A stretch of DNA of 51,335 bases. Source: Ruminococcus sp. (GTDB lineage Bacteria > Bacillota > Clostridia > Oscillospirales > Ruminococcaceae). Below, piece after piece: positions 8,529 through 16,655 of the stretch. Below the pieces are notes generated by a model. That model was given only the letters and a program-made list of their open reading frames with translations. It had not been told where the DNA came from and did not search any database. The stretch covers positions 1 to 51,335 of the forward strand of contig JAFXNC010000014.1 in assembly GCA_017529875.1 (NCBI GenBank), given 5' to 3'. The stretch's first letter is position 1. The number at the start of each line of letters is the position of its first letter. Made by a program: the position numbers and the translations under genes.

Positions 8529-9809
8529 TTACCTCTTTTTAAGCGCCTCAAAGTTTTCTGTGACTCTGGCATAGATACGCGCCGCATCCTCGCCCACGAA
8601 GAATTTGCCGTCCTCGTAGAGTATGCGTCCGGCTACCATGGTGAGCTTTACGTTCTCCTTGGAGCCGCTGTATACTATGTTCTTGGGGATGTTGTTCAAA
8701 GGCTGCATACCGGGGCGGTTCAGGTCTATCACGGTGAGGTCTGCCTGCTTGCCCTCTGCGATGCAGTCGCAGTCGTCAAGCCCCATAGCCAGCGCCGAGC
8801 CGCAGCAGGCTATTTTCAGCACCTCGTCGGCGGGCATGGCGGCAGCGTCGCTGTTTCTCAGTTTTTGCAGCACCGTCAGCAGGTACATCTCCCTGAACAT
8901 ATCGAGAGCGTTGTTGGAGGCAGGGCCGTCGGTGCCGAGGCCCAGCTTTACGCCCTTTGCCAGCATATCAGTTATGGGCGCGATGCCGCTGGCAAGCTTG
9001 GAGTTGGAGCCGGGATTGGTAACAGCGTATACCCCTCTCTCCCGGAAGATATCCATATCCTCCGGCGTGAAGTGCACGCAGTGGAATCCCGCTCCGCCGT
9101 AGTCGTAGATGCCCAAGCTGTCAAAGAGCGCCGTGGGGGTCTTGCCGTACTTCTCGATGCACTCAGCCACCTCTTTTGCGGTCTCGGAGTTGTGGGTGGA
9201 GACAGGGGCTTTGTACTTCTTGGCCAGCTCCCCGATGTCTTCGAGAAGGCCGTATTCTGCGGTGTACTCCGCGTGAAAGCCCAGCCGGAAAGATATCAGC
9301 GGGTGGATGCCGTTGTATTTCAGATACCGTTCTTCGAGGACCTTTGCATTGGCCCTCTCGCCGCTGACCGCCCCGCACAGTACGGTGCGAAAACCGCATT
9401 CCGTATTTGCTTTCACATAGTCGTCCAGCTCGAAATACATATCAAAGCTGGCAGATACGCCGCTGGTCAGATACTCCAAAACCGCCAGCTTGGAGAACCA
9501 GTAAACGTCCTCCCCGGTGAGCTTGGCCTCCATGGGGAAGACCTGAGTAAACAGCCAGTCCTGCAAGGGCAGGTCGTCGGCATAGGAGCGCAGGAAGGTC
9601 ATAGCCGAGTGGGTGTGGGCGTTCTTGAAGGCGGGCATAAGCAGGTTGCCCTCAAGGTCTATCTCCCGCTCAAACACAGCCTCCCTGAGCTGTTCGTCCG
9701 AGGGCACGCCCACAAATGCGATCTTATCGCCCTCAGTCCACACCTCCTGCCGGCTGACCTCGCAGCCGCCGTCAAGGGTAAGTACACGTCCGTTCTTGAA
9801 TCTTATCAT
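8529..9809 (-). CDS. mtaD: Amidohydrolase, 5-methylthioadenosine/S-adenosylhomocysteine deaminase type
   Basis: 426 residues, family length. Metal-dependent TIM-barrel deaminase: HxH motif at His65/His67 (NAHTHSAM), further metal/active-site segments HNSE (about 206) and GTDGPAS (about 293), and the C-terminal beta-sandwich return. Family members deaminate MTA, SAH or adenosine to the inosine analogues, recycling products of SAM use. GGAG lies upstream of ATG. It follows ricT with a 104-base gap that holds no other feature. Exact substrate cannot be read from sequence; other cyclic amidohydrolases are the alternative. Confidence 0.85.
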   Translation of the reverse strand: MIRFKNGRVLTLDGGCEVSRQEVWTEGDKIAFVGVPSDEQLREAVFEREIDLEGNLLMPAFKNAHTHSAMTFLRSYADDLPLQDWLFTQVFPMEAKLTGEDVYWFSKLAVLEYLTSGVSASFDMYFELDDYVKANTECGFRTVLCGAVSGERANAKVLEERYLKYNGIHPLISFRLGFHAEYTAEYGLLEDIGELAKKYKAPVSTHNSETAKEVAECIEKYGKTPTALFDSLGIYDYGGAGFHCVHFTPEDMDIFRERGVYAVTNPGSNSKLASGIAPITDMLAKGVKLGLGTDGPASNNALDMFREMYLLTVLQKLRNSDAAAMPADEVLKIACCGSALAMGLDDCDCIAEGKQADLTVIDLNRPGMQPLNNIPKNIVYSGSKENVKLTMVAGRILYEDGKFFVGEDAARIYARVTENFEALKKR

Positions 9810-9913
9810 AGCAATTCTCCTAATTCTTTACAGCCGTAATTATTTTTCCCCCGCCGCCTGTAAGCGGCTCGGTGGGTGCGGAAAATGCATTTCCCGCCTG
9901 ATATTATCAACTG

Positions 9914-10777
9914 TCAGTTGTCCTCCAGGCCTTTCAGCGCCTTCATCTCGCTGCGGCTCATGCGCTCCACGCCGGCCTTGATGAGCTCCACCTCGTCCTT
10001 GCTGACGGTTATCACGTTGTCGCTCTTGTCGATCTTGACCCGGAGCTTGCCGGTGAGCAGGTTGGCGTCCTCAACAACGCCCTTGCCCTCGGCGGTCTTG
10101 ACTATGGAGCCCGCCTTGGGGGTGGTGCGGTAGAGCTCCTCGTAGCTGTCCTGCTCGTATTTGAGGCAGCACATCAGCCTGCCGCAGGTGCCGGAGATCT
10201 TGGTGGGGTTCAGGGACAGGGACTGCTCTTTAGCCATTTTTATGGATACCGGGTGGAACTCTCCCAGGAACCGCGAGCAGCAGAACTGTTGTCCGCAGAT
10301 GCCAAGTCCTCCCAGCATCTTGGCCTCGTCCCGCACGCCTATCTGCCTAAGCTCTATGCGCGTCCGGAACACAGACGCCAGATCCTTTACCAGCTCTCTG
10401 AAATCCACACGGTTCTCCGCGGTGAAGTAGAAAAGCAGCTTGCTGTTGTCGAAGGTACACTCCACCTCCACAAGGCTCATTTTGAGCTTGTGCTGGGCGA
10501 TCTTCTGCTCGCAGACCTTGAAGGCGTCGGCCTCCTTTTTCTTGTTGCGCTCTATCTGGATGTAGTCCTGCTTGGTGGCGATGCGGATGACCTTTTTGAG
10601 GGGGTTTGAGAACCGGGTCTCGTCTATCTCCCGGTCAACAAGAGCCACCTCGCCGCACTCCACGCCTCTGGCGGTCTCGACGATGACGTTGTCGCCCATT
10701 TTTATGTCCAGTCCCGAGGGGTCAAAGTAGTATATCTTCCCCACGGACTTGAAGCGTACTCCGATTATCTTTATCAT
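9914..10777 (-). CDS. ricT: PSP1-domain protein RicT (YaaT)
   Basis: 287 residues. The PSP1 domain covers most of the protein, with the cysteine-rich signature GGLGICGQQFCC near 160 and CGRLMCCLKYE near 200, which in Bacillus RicT contributes to Fe-S cluster binding of the RicA/F/T complex. That complex helps RNase Y process mRNA and affects sporulation and competence in Bacillus. GGAGGAAG precedes the ATG. The order darA-holB-ricT matches the Bacillus yaaQ-(yaaR)-holB-yaaT cluster, here without tmk and yaaR. Confidence 0.92.
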   Translation of the reverse strand: MIKIIGVRFKSVGKIYYFDPSGLDIKMGDNVIVETARGVECGEVALVDREIDETRFSNPLKKVIRIATKQDYIQIERNKKKEADAFKVCEQKIAQHKLKMSLVEVECTFDNSKLLFYFTAENRVDFRELVKDLASVFRTRIELRQIGVRDEAKMLGGLGICGQQFCCSRFLGEFHPVSIKMAKEQSLSLNPTKISGTCGRLMCCLKYEQDSYEELYRTTPKAGSIVKTAEGKGVVEDANLLTGKLRVKIDKSDNVITVSKDEVELIKAGVERMSRSEMKALKGLEDN

Positions 10778-10802
10778 TTTACTTCCTCCGTATTGTATGC
10801 GC

Positions 10803-11783
10803 TTATCTCAGCGCCAAGTATATCTGAGCGGTAAGTGTGTTTACCGTAAGGTTCTGATTGCAGTTGAGGGTGAGCCGCTGCGAGGCGTCGGTCATCAGCT
10901 CGTAGAGCCGTTCAAGAGCCGTGCCGGAGAGCTTTTCCGAGAGCATCTCGGCGCCCCTGTCCCAGCAGCAGTCCTCAGGTTTGGCGCCTATGCGCATGAG
11001 GCAGGCTCCCCGCATTATCTGCGCCAGGAAACCGAGAGCCTCTTTGAGCACCTGCTTTTTGCCCTCGCAGGCGAAGAAGGCTTTGAGTATCATGTATTCG
11101 TCCCGGGCGAGTACGGCGGTTACGACGTCTTTGGCACATTCAAAGGCCGGGGCAAGGGTGCTGCCTTCGAGAAACTCGATGCACCTGCCGAAGCTCCCTC
11201 CGCAGCAGGCCGCCGCACGGATGATGTCCTCCTGCTGAAAGCGCCCCTGCAGGGTGAGCCATTCCTCCGCGTCGCTGCGGGAGCAGGGCTCGGTGGCGAG
11301 GGTGATGACCCTTGATATTATGGTGGGCAGGAATATCTCTTTCGCCGCCGCAGTCATGATGATGATGCAGTGGTCGGGGGGCTCCTCCACCAGCTTGAGC
11401 AGCACGTTCTGCACCGCCGCCGCCGTCTGACCGGAGCGGTCGAGGTCGGGGATAAGATAGACCTTGAGATCCCCCTCGTTGGGCTTTATCACCGAGTCAG
11501 ACACCAGCTGGCGTATGGAGTCCAGGGTGTAGCTGCCGTTGTCGTTGGGTACGGCGGTGATGAAGTCGGGATGCTCGTTGTTTGCCAGCATCCGGCAGCT
11601 CTTGCAGCTGCCGCAGGGTGTTCCGGACTTGGAATCGCACATCAGCGAGGCGGCGAAGTACCGCGCAAGGGTCTTGCGCCCGGAGCCGGGCTCCCCGGTG
11701 ATGACTAAGGAATGGGGCTCTCTGCCCTTTGAAGTCAGCAGGGAGATGAGCCGCTTGTTTTCTTCGTTTGAGTAAAGCTTCAT
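10803..11783 (-). CDS. holB: DNA polymerase III delta-prime subunit
   Basis: 326 residues. AAA+ clamp-loader subunit with a P-loop near residue 30 (GEPGSGRKT), a zinc-binding cysteine cluster around 49-64 (CDSK...CGSCKSC) typical of gamma/delta-prime proteins, and a C-terminal collar domain. It is part of the replicative clamp loader. The start overlaps the darA stop region (ATG two bases past TGA), which suggests translational coupling. ricT follows after 25 bases. Confidence 0.92.
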   Translation of the reverse strand: MKLYSNEENKRLISLLTSKGREPHSLVITGEPGSGRKTLARYFAASLMCDSKSGTPCGSCKSCRMLANNEHPDFITAVPNDNGSYTLDSIRQLVSDSVIKPNEGDLKVYLIPDLDRSGQTAAAVQNVLLKLVEEPPDHCIIIMTAAAKEIFLPTIISRVITLATEPCSRSDAEEWLTLQGRFQQEDIIRAAACCGGSFGRCIEFLEGSTLAPAFECAKDVVTAVLARDEYMILKAFFACEGKKQVLKEALGFLAQIMRGACLMRIGAKPEDCCWDRGAEMLSEKLSGTALERLYELMTDASQRLTLNCNQNLTVNTLTAQIYLALR

Positions 11784-11784
11784 A

Positions 11785-12108
11785 TCATACCTGCTCGAAA
11801 CGCTCTATGTCGGTGACGAAAATGGTGGCTCCGCCGATAGTTACCTCCACCGGCTGTCCGAGGCCGCCGGAGTTCTCGGTGACAGTGCTTGCCGCTACCA
11901 CCTGCTTGCGCTTGCGGGAGTGGCTCTTGCAGGTCTCGATCACGTCGTCCACCTGCTCATCGCGGCAGCATATCATAAATGTAGTGTTCCCCCGGGAGAG
12001 AAAGCTGCCGGTGGAGGAGAGCTTGGTAGCCCTTATCCCCAGCTTTTGCAGCTGCTTTGTCACGGCGTAGGAATCGTCGTCATTTACTATCGCGTATACC
12101 AGTTTCAT
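11785..12108 (-). CDS. darA: Cyclic di-AMP receptor DarA (PII-like, YaaQ)
   Basis: 107 residues, the family's length. PII-like trimeric fold that binds c-di-AMP; the residues KLSSTGSFLSRGNTTF (about 29-44) and the flexible Gly-rich loop near residue 85 match the ligand-binding loops. It probably reports c-di-AMP status to partners still largely unknown. GGAGG seven bases upstream of ATG. It precedes holB, an arrangement conserved in Firmicutes. Confidence 0.94.
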   Translation of the reverse strand: MKLVYAIVNDDDSYAVTKQLQKLGIRATKLSSTGSFLSRGNTTFMICCRDEQVDDVIETCKSHSRKRKQVVAASTVTENSGGLGQPVEVTIGGATIFVTDIERFEQV

Positions 12109-12154
12109 ATGAGTACCTCCAAAGTTAGCCTTGATGTGACGAGGCTTATCTATT

Positions 12155-13492
12155 CTATTTTACCACATCTGCTTGAAAAAAGCTATACCTTTCGAGAATT
12201 TTTATGATTTTTTTGTCAAAAACTTCTCCGCCCACTATCACCGGCACCGAGGGCTGACAGCTCACGGCTGTCCGTGCGCAGATGCGGCCATCGGCCTCGG
12301 AGAGGGGTATGCGTTCGTGGGGCAGGAAGTAGGCCTCTCTTGGGGCGAGAGCCTTGCGCGGCCTTATGAGCTCCGGCAGGGGGTCTGTGATCGGGGTGCG
12401 TTTTGGGAGGGCTTTCAGCGCATCAAGTACCCTGATGAGGTCATCCTCCGTATTGCAGGGGGTGGGCATGAGTACGCAGTAAGCGCCGTCGGAGTACTCC
12501 GGCTCGATGCCGTGGGAGCGCAGATGCTCCGCCAGCCCGTCCCCGGTATAGCCTGCCCCGGCAGGGGAGAGGGTGAGTTTCATGGGCTCGTCCCCGGCGG
12601 TATCAAGGCCGAGGGCGCGTATCTCCTGTTTGAGCTCTGAGAGCCTCTGGCAGAGCAGCGCTATCCGCTCTGCGAGGCCGCTTTGCAGCTCCGCCATGCA
12701 CCGCTCTATGCTCTGCATGATGACATAGCTGGGGCTGGTGGAGGCGAACAGCGACATCTCCTCCGGGGCGATCTCAGCTATCTGCGCCGGCGCGGACTTC
12801 GATATGTGCAGCAGGCTGGCACCTGTGAGGGCAGGGAGGGTCTTGTGCGCCGAGTCGCAGCACATATCCGCGCCCAGGTCAAGGGGGTGGAGCTGCCCTG
12901 CGAATTTGAGATATGCGCCGTGGGCGTTGTCCACCAGCAGCAGCGCCCCCCGGGCATGGCAGACCTGAGCGATGCCTCGGATATCCGCCAAATTGCCGGG
13001 GTAGTCCGGGGAGGTGATGTATACCGCCCTGATATCCGGGTCGGCGGCAAGGGTCTGCTCCACGTCATGGGCGGTGATCTCCGAGGAGCATATGGATGCA
13101 GCGGGCTTTTCAGGGTATATCCACACCGGGTCGATGCCCAGCAGTATGCAGCCGTTTATAAAGGCTCGGTGGCAGTTGCGGGCGGAGGCAAACTTGGCGC
13201 CCCTGCCTAAGCTGGCCGCTGCACAGGTCAGCATGGCCTTTATGGACAGCGACGAGCCCTCTGTGGAGAACAGCGTCCGGCGGGAGCCGTAGAGCTCTGC
13301 TGCGATCTCGGAGCTGCGCAGGATGATGCCCGCAGGCTCATAGAGGTAGTCCGCGCCCCTTATCTCGGTGATATCATAGGCCTCTGCACCCAGCAGCGGC
13401 ACGCCCTTGTGCCCCGGCATATGCATACGCACAGTACCGCTCTCACCGTACTGCCTGACAAACTCCGCGATGGGAGCGCGAACATCCTTCAT
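12155..13492 (-). CDS. Orn/Lys/Arg decarboxylase-like PLP enzyme
   Basis: 445 residues from the chosen start. PLP fold-type I family with HMPGHKG near the N-terminus, GSSLSIKAML, and the Schiff-base lysine in CDSAHKTLPALTG (about residue 222). Members decarboxylate arginine, lysine or ornithine, or in short forms such as Bacillus YaaO remain uncharacterised. The start is set by GAGGAA eight bases before ATG at 13492; an upstream in-frame ATG at 13516 overlaps the end of the previous gene and has no ribosome binding site. darA follows after 46 bases. Substrate unknown. Confidence 0.85.
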   Translation of the reverse strand: MKDVRAPIAEFVRQYGESGTVRMHMPGHKGVPLLGAEAYDITEIRGADYLYEPAGIILRSSEIAAELYGSRRTLFSTEGSSLSIKAMLTCAAASLGRGAKFASARNCHRAFINGCILLGIDPVWIYPEKPAASICSSEITAHDVEQTLAADPDIRAVYITSPDYPGNLADIRGIAQVCHARGALLLVDNAHGAYLKFAGQLHPLDLGADMCCDSAHKTLPALTGASLLHISKSAPAQIAEIAPEEMSLFASTSPSYVIMQSIERCMAELQSGLAERIALLCQRLSELKQEIRALGLDTAGDEPMKLTLSPAGAGYTGDGLAEHLRSHGIEPEYSDGAYCVLMPTPCNTEDDLIRVLDALKALPKRTPITDPLPELIRPRKALAPREAYFLPHERIPLSEADGRICARTAVSCQPSVPVIVGGEVFDKKIIKILERYSFFQADVVK

Positions 13493-13505
13493 AGCGAACA
13501 CTTCC

Positions 13506-13823
13506 TCAGTCGTCATTTTTTGGGGGCTTGCTTGCCGCACGCTTCATCAGCTCGCAGCCGATGGCGTATTTGAGCCGTTCTCTGCCGCGCTTGATGGTGC
13601 GGGAGACCGTGGAGCGGTTGACTCCGCAGCGCTCTGCGATCTCGGGGATCTTGAGCCCCTCCCCATAATATAACATTATATAGTATTTTTGCTTTTTAGT
13701 CAAACTGTCGCTGAGCAGGGCATTGAGCAGCCTGGGATAGGAGCCGATCAGGTAGCGGTCGGCAGCAAGGTTTTTGCTGTAATGCTTGCCCTCGGCCAGT
13801 TCGCTGAAGCTCAGTCTCAGCAA
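13506..13823 (-). CDS. Sigma-70 region 4-like HTH protein
   Basis: 105 residues. Residues ~40-95 form a helical region ending in a helix-turn-helix (KIPEIAERCGVNRSTVSR) like sigma region 4 and phage late-gene activators of the ArpU/RinA type. The only possible start is TTG at 13823, because a TGA lies three codons upstream in frame; AAGGTGA six bases before it supports this. The start overlaps the end of the preceding small gene by seven bases, so the two are probably translationally coupled. The 3' end reaches the region of the decarboxylase start. Confidence 0.7.
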   Translation of the reverse strand: MLRLSFSELAEGKHYSKNLAADRYLIGSYPRLLNALLSDSLTKKQKYYIMLYYGEGLKIPEIAERCGVNRSTVSRTIKRGRERLKYAIGCELMKRAASKPPKNDD

Positions 13824-14077
13824 GCGGCATCACCTTCCGGGACTGTGTCTCGGCGACTATTAGTCGCCGACACGCTGGGCGAAGGCCTGACCGGCTCCAG
13901 CCAGCGCCTCATGAGCATGACCGAATACATCATATCCGTGATCTCGTCCTGAATGAGCTCAATGCGCCGGGCAAGGCTGTCAGTATCGCCTCCGGCGCGG
14001 CAAAGCCCTTCAAGCTCCGCCTTTCTTACGCGGAGCCCCGCGATCTCCTTTTCGTACTGAATGATAAGCTTTTCCAT
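13817..14077 (-). CDS. Small coiled-coil protein, phage-regulator-like
   Basis: 86 residues, not assigned to a family. Residues 1-60 are strongly helical with heptad-like Leu/Ile spacing, similar in style to small phage proteins (DUF1492-like) that precede a sigma-like regulator; this is inference. Start set by GGAGG eight bases before ATG at 14077; a longer frame to 14320 has no ribosome binding site and would cross the promoter. First gene of the operon behind a promoter with two LexA-type boxes. A CGGCGACTA/TAGTCGCCG hairpin sits inside the coding sequence near 13850. Confidence 0.6.
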   Translation of the reverse strand: MEKLIIQYEKEIAGLRVRKAELEGLCRAGGDTDSLARRIELIQDEITDMMYSVMLMRRWLEPVRPSPSVSATNSRRDTVPEGDAAC

Positions 14078-14121
14078 TTTGTGTTCCTCCGTTGTCTGTG
14101 GTCGGTATGTCTTCCAAGGCT

Positions 14122-14256
14122 CGAATGTATGTTCGATAACAGCCCAAATAATAAACTCCTTCACGGGGAAAAGGAGTGAAGCGATATTTTTCAAAGCTGC
14201 GAACATTTGTTCTGAACCTGTACTTATATGATAGCACAGAAATCCGGATTTGTCAA
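14122..14256 (-). promoter_or_regulatory. Promoter with two LexA (SOS) boxes
   Basis: Minus strand TTGACA (14251-14256), 17-nt spacer, TATCAT (14228-14233). Downstream of the expected transcription start lie CGAACATTTGTTCT (14200-14213) and CGAATGTATGTTCG (14122-14135, plus-strand reading), each 12/14 matches to the Firmicutes LexA/DinR consensus CGAACATATGTTCG. Between them is a hairpin ACTCCTT/AAGGAGT (about 14158-14177). Together they predict DNA-damage control of the leftward operon. Confidence 0.7.
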
Positions 14257-14328
14257 GAACGGGGGTGAAATTAATGTTTTTTGTATAAAATGCGGGATTT
14301 TTACTGGACAGTTTGTGCAATTTACTTG

Positions 14329-14357
14329 TTGAAATGTGCGGAAAAACGTGATATAAT
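14329..14357 (+). promoter_or_regulatory. Promoter of ynzC-WYL with a ~175-nt leader
   Basis: TTGAAA (14329-14334), 17-nt spacer, TATAAT (14352-14357). The leader to 14538 contains a GCAGGC/GCCTGC hairpin (14476-14481 with 14496-14501) and a CGGT/GCCG hairpin near 14455, but no recognised riboswitch. Confidence 0.7.
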
Positions 14358-14538
14358 ATGATTTACCGACACATTGTGGGCTTTTTTGTGGACTTCAAAA
14401 AGATAAAATATATAAAAACCGGGTCTTCAAAAGGGTGAACAGTGTAAAAGCGGTATTGTGTAGCCGCCGCCGGGAGCAGGCAGAGGAAAGATCCCGCCTG
14501 CGAAAAACATGGGCAGAAATGTCCGAGAGGTAAAATTT

Positions 14539-14760
14539 ATGGAGAGATCGAAAATTGACAGGTTGTCAGAGCTGACAAGGATCTCGCGCACGAGAGAGCT
14601 GACCGCCGAGGAGAAGCAGGAGAGAACTGCCCTTCGGAATGAGTACCGGGCATCGGTAACAGGCAATCTCAGAGCGCAGCTTGAAAGCATGACCATCGTC
14701 GAGCCCGACGGCTCTAAGATAAGAGTCGCGGATATGAAACGAGACGGGGAGGAAAACTAA
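14539..14760 (+). CDS. ynzC: DUF896 (YnzC-family) protein
   Basis: 73 residues. The whole protein matches the DUF896 pattern: two N-terminal helices (KIDRLSELTRIS, TAEEKQERTALRNEY) followed by the conserved NLRAQLESMTIVEPDGS. The family is small and cytoplasmic; Bacillus YnzC belongs to a LexA-region locus but its role is not settled. The ATG at 14539 is preferred over 14509 because GAGAGG precedes it. The stop codon overlaps the ATG of the WYL regulator (TAATG). Confidence 0.88.
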   Translation: MERSKIDRLSELTRISRTRELTAEEKQERTALRNEYRASVTGNLRAQLESMTIVEPDGSKIRVADMKRDGEEN

Positions 14761-15752
14761 TGGCAGGTCAGTCTAAGCAGAAGCAGAAGCTGCTGCGTAT
14801 GGAGCAGATCTTCAAAACACTTACCGACGAGAACAATGTCATCACCGGTAACGAGCTCATTGATATGCTCGAAAAGGAAGGCATCAAGGCGGAAAGAAAA
14901 ACTATCTACGATGATATAGCTACCCTCAACGACAGCGGAGTGACTATCGAGACGGTGAAGAAGGGACATTCCAATGCCTACTTCTATTTCAACCGCAGCG
15001 ATTTCAACGCGGAGGAGCTGTTCATACTGGCCAGTGCCGTGGCGTCATGCAGGTTCCTGACCTCGCGCAAGTCCAACGAGCTCATCTCAAAGCTGCAGCG
15101 CATCACAAACAAGTTCACCGCAGCTCAGCTGGGAAGACAGATCTATGTGGCTCAGAGATCCCGCAACAAGTCCATCAACGAGACCATATATTACAGCATA
15201 AACACGATTCAGAACGCTATCCTCAAAAAGAAGCAGATAACGTTCAGATACTATACATACAACACCCTGAAAAAGCGTCAGCTCAAACACGGGGGCGAGC
15301 CCTATCGCGTAAGCCCCAACGAGCTGGTGTGGGAAAACGACAACTACTACCTCACCTGCCTGTGCCATAACCACAATGATGTGTGCCGTTACCGCGTGGA
15401 CAGGATGACCGACGTCAACATGATCGATGAAAGGATCGCACCCTTCACCGAGGACGAGAAGAAGAAGCTGGAAAGCTACAAGTCGCTGTTTCTGATGTAC
15501 GGCGGCGAGAAGCGGCAGCTGAAGATACAGTTTGCAAACCACCTCATGGACGCGGTGATAGACCGCTTCGGCGAGAACGTGGAGTGCACGAAGAACGGCG
15601 ACGACACCTTCGTGATAAGCTGCGAGGTGCAGGTATCCCCCACCTTCTGGGGCTGGCTGTTCCAGTTCGGCACCAGCGCAAAGATCCTGGAGCCCTACGA
15701 CGTAGTTAAGCAGGCTCAGAGGATGCTCTCGGAGCTCATCGACAATTACTGA
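14760..15752 (+). CDS. WYL-domain transcriptional regulator
   Basis: 330 residues. An N-terminal winged HTH (about 10-70, DeoR/HTH_11 type, EKEGIKAERKTIYDDIATL) is followed by a WYL domain (about 145-225, including the NDNYYLTCLCHNHNDVCRYRVDRM segment) and the C-terminal WCX extension. WYL domains bind ligands, in some cases nucleic acid or nucleotides, and many such proteins control DNA-damage or defence genes. The regulated target is unknown. It starts on the ynzC stop codon, so the two genes are co-translated. Confidence 0.9.
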   Translation: MAGQSKQKQKLLRMEQIFKTLTDENNVITGNELIDMLEKEGIKAERKTIYDDIATLNDSGVTIETVKKGHSNAYFYFNRSDFNAEELFILASAVASCRFLTSRKSNELISKLQRITNKFTAAQLGRQIYVAQRSRNKSINETIYYSINTIQNAILKKKQITFRYYTYNTLKKRQLKHGGEPYRVSPNELVWENDNYYLTCLCHNHNDVCRYRVDRMTDVNMIDERIAPFTEDEKKKLESYKSLFLMYGGEKRQLKIQFANHLMDAVIDRFGENVECTKNGDDTFVISCEVQVSPTFWGWLFQFGTSAKILEPYDVVKQAQRMLSELIDNY

Positions 15753-15796
15753 CAGCGCGGGCTTAGCGCGGGCGCACTTGGAATAACGATGTTTTC

Positions 15797-15832
15797 GGCA
15801 CTTCTGTCAAGGTATTGATGGGAGTGCCTTTT
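15797..15832 (+). terminator. Terminator after the WYL regulator
   Basis: GGCACT/AGTGCC (15797-15802, 15823-15828) with an inner TCAA/TTGA helix and loop GGTA, followed by TTTT. Confidence 0.65.
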
Positions 15833-15852
15833 CGCTGCTTTGTGCGGCGCCC

Positions 15853-15995
15853 GCTAAAAGAAGAAAGAATAAAGAATAGAGAATAAAAAATAATAAAGGT
15901 GTCGCCTTCGGCGACGATCAATAGATCCGTCCGCAAAGCGGACTCCTTTTTTCTTCTTTGTTCTTTCTTCTTTATTCTCTCTTCTTTTTTTTTAG
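15853..15995. repeat. Palindromic intergenic element, copy 1
   Basis: A purine-rich A/G arm (GAAGAAAGAATAAAG type) and a matching pyrimidine-rich arm flank two hairpins, GTCGCC-TTC-GGCGAC and GTCCGC-AAA-GCGGAC. Same organisation as 17446-17588, 27632-27783 and 46940-47050. No open frame. Confidence 0.8.
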
Positions 15996-16034
15996 CGTCA
16001 GCGTTCCCGCCTGCCGTTTTTTGCGGTCTGAGTT

Positions 16035-16320
16035 TTGTTCAGAGGGGGTTTTTGCCGCAACAAAACGTTCAGTATTGTTCATAAAATGTTCACCGTTGAC
16101 AGGCGATTTGTTAACCTGTCGAACGGATATTCAGCGGAAAATGTTGAAAAACTCCTGCTTTTGGCAAAATCAGGTAAATCCGGCGCATCTTTCAACAAAA
16201 AGTTGAAAAACAGTGTTGAAACAGGCCTCCGAGCCAACAAAACTGTTGAAAACTCTGTTGAAACCGTTGAAAGATGTACAGTATTTACGCGGTTTTTTGA
16301 GTGTTGAAAGAATACAGAGT
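16035..16320. repeat. Cluster of eight GTTGAAA motifs plus GTTCA motifs
   Basis: Seven plus-strand copies of GTTGAAA (in 16142-16309) and one inverted copy (16190-16197), most as TGTTGAAA. Immediately upstream four GTTCA words lie in 16036-16096. The short frames through it (90 codons plus strand, 117 minus) lack ribosome binding sites and look like translated repeats. Role unknown; possible protein-binding array. Confidence 0.6.
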
Positions 16321-16400
16321 CTGAAAAATCGTACAAGAGAGCCGGAAAATTGCCAGAAAATGTCAGATTTCGGATTACAAGTATGAACAAGATATTAACG

Positions 16401-16465
16401 AAAAGCCCTTTCAAGTTTTTCGTTCCCCGCATATGCCGAAACTTCGGGGGACGAGGGCTTTTTTT
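16401..16465 (+). terminator. Terminator-like interrupted hairpin
   Basis: AAAAGCCC...GGGCTTTT with inner TCGT/ACGA and CCCC/GGGG steps, ending in seven T residues. No gene lies upstream on this strand since 15752, so it may end an unannotated RNA. From 16466 to 16655 I see only scattered short inverted repeats and a doubled TGTAACC word. Confidence 0.6.
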
Positions 16466-16655
16466 AATTTGTTGCGAAAAATAAGCCGGGATTTTTCGTC
16501 AACTGTCCAAAAAAACTGCCTGCCGGACGGGCTGAGCCGTTATCCCGCAGTTTTTCGGTAACGAGTACGGTTTTACGGACTTCAAAGCCCTGACCGTCAA
16601 AAATCAAGGGTGTCATTTCTGTAACCGTTCTGTAACCATTAACGCCGCAGACCGC

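Noticed and set aside
16035..16432. Small proteins in the GTTGAAA region (90-aa plus, 117-aa minus)
   Set aside because: No ribosome binding sites; sequences are translated repeats.
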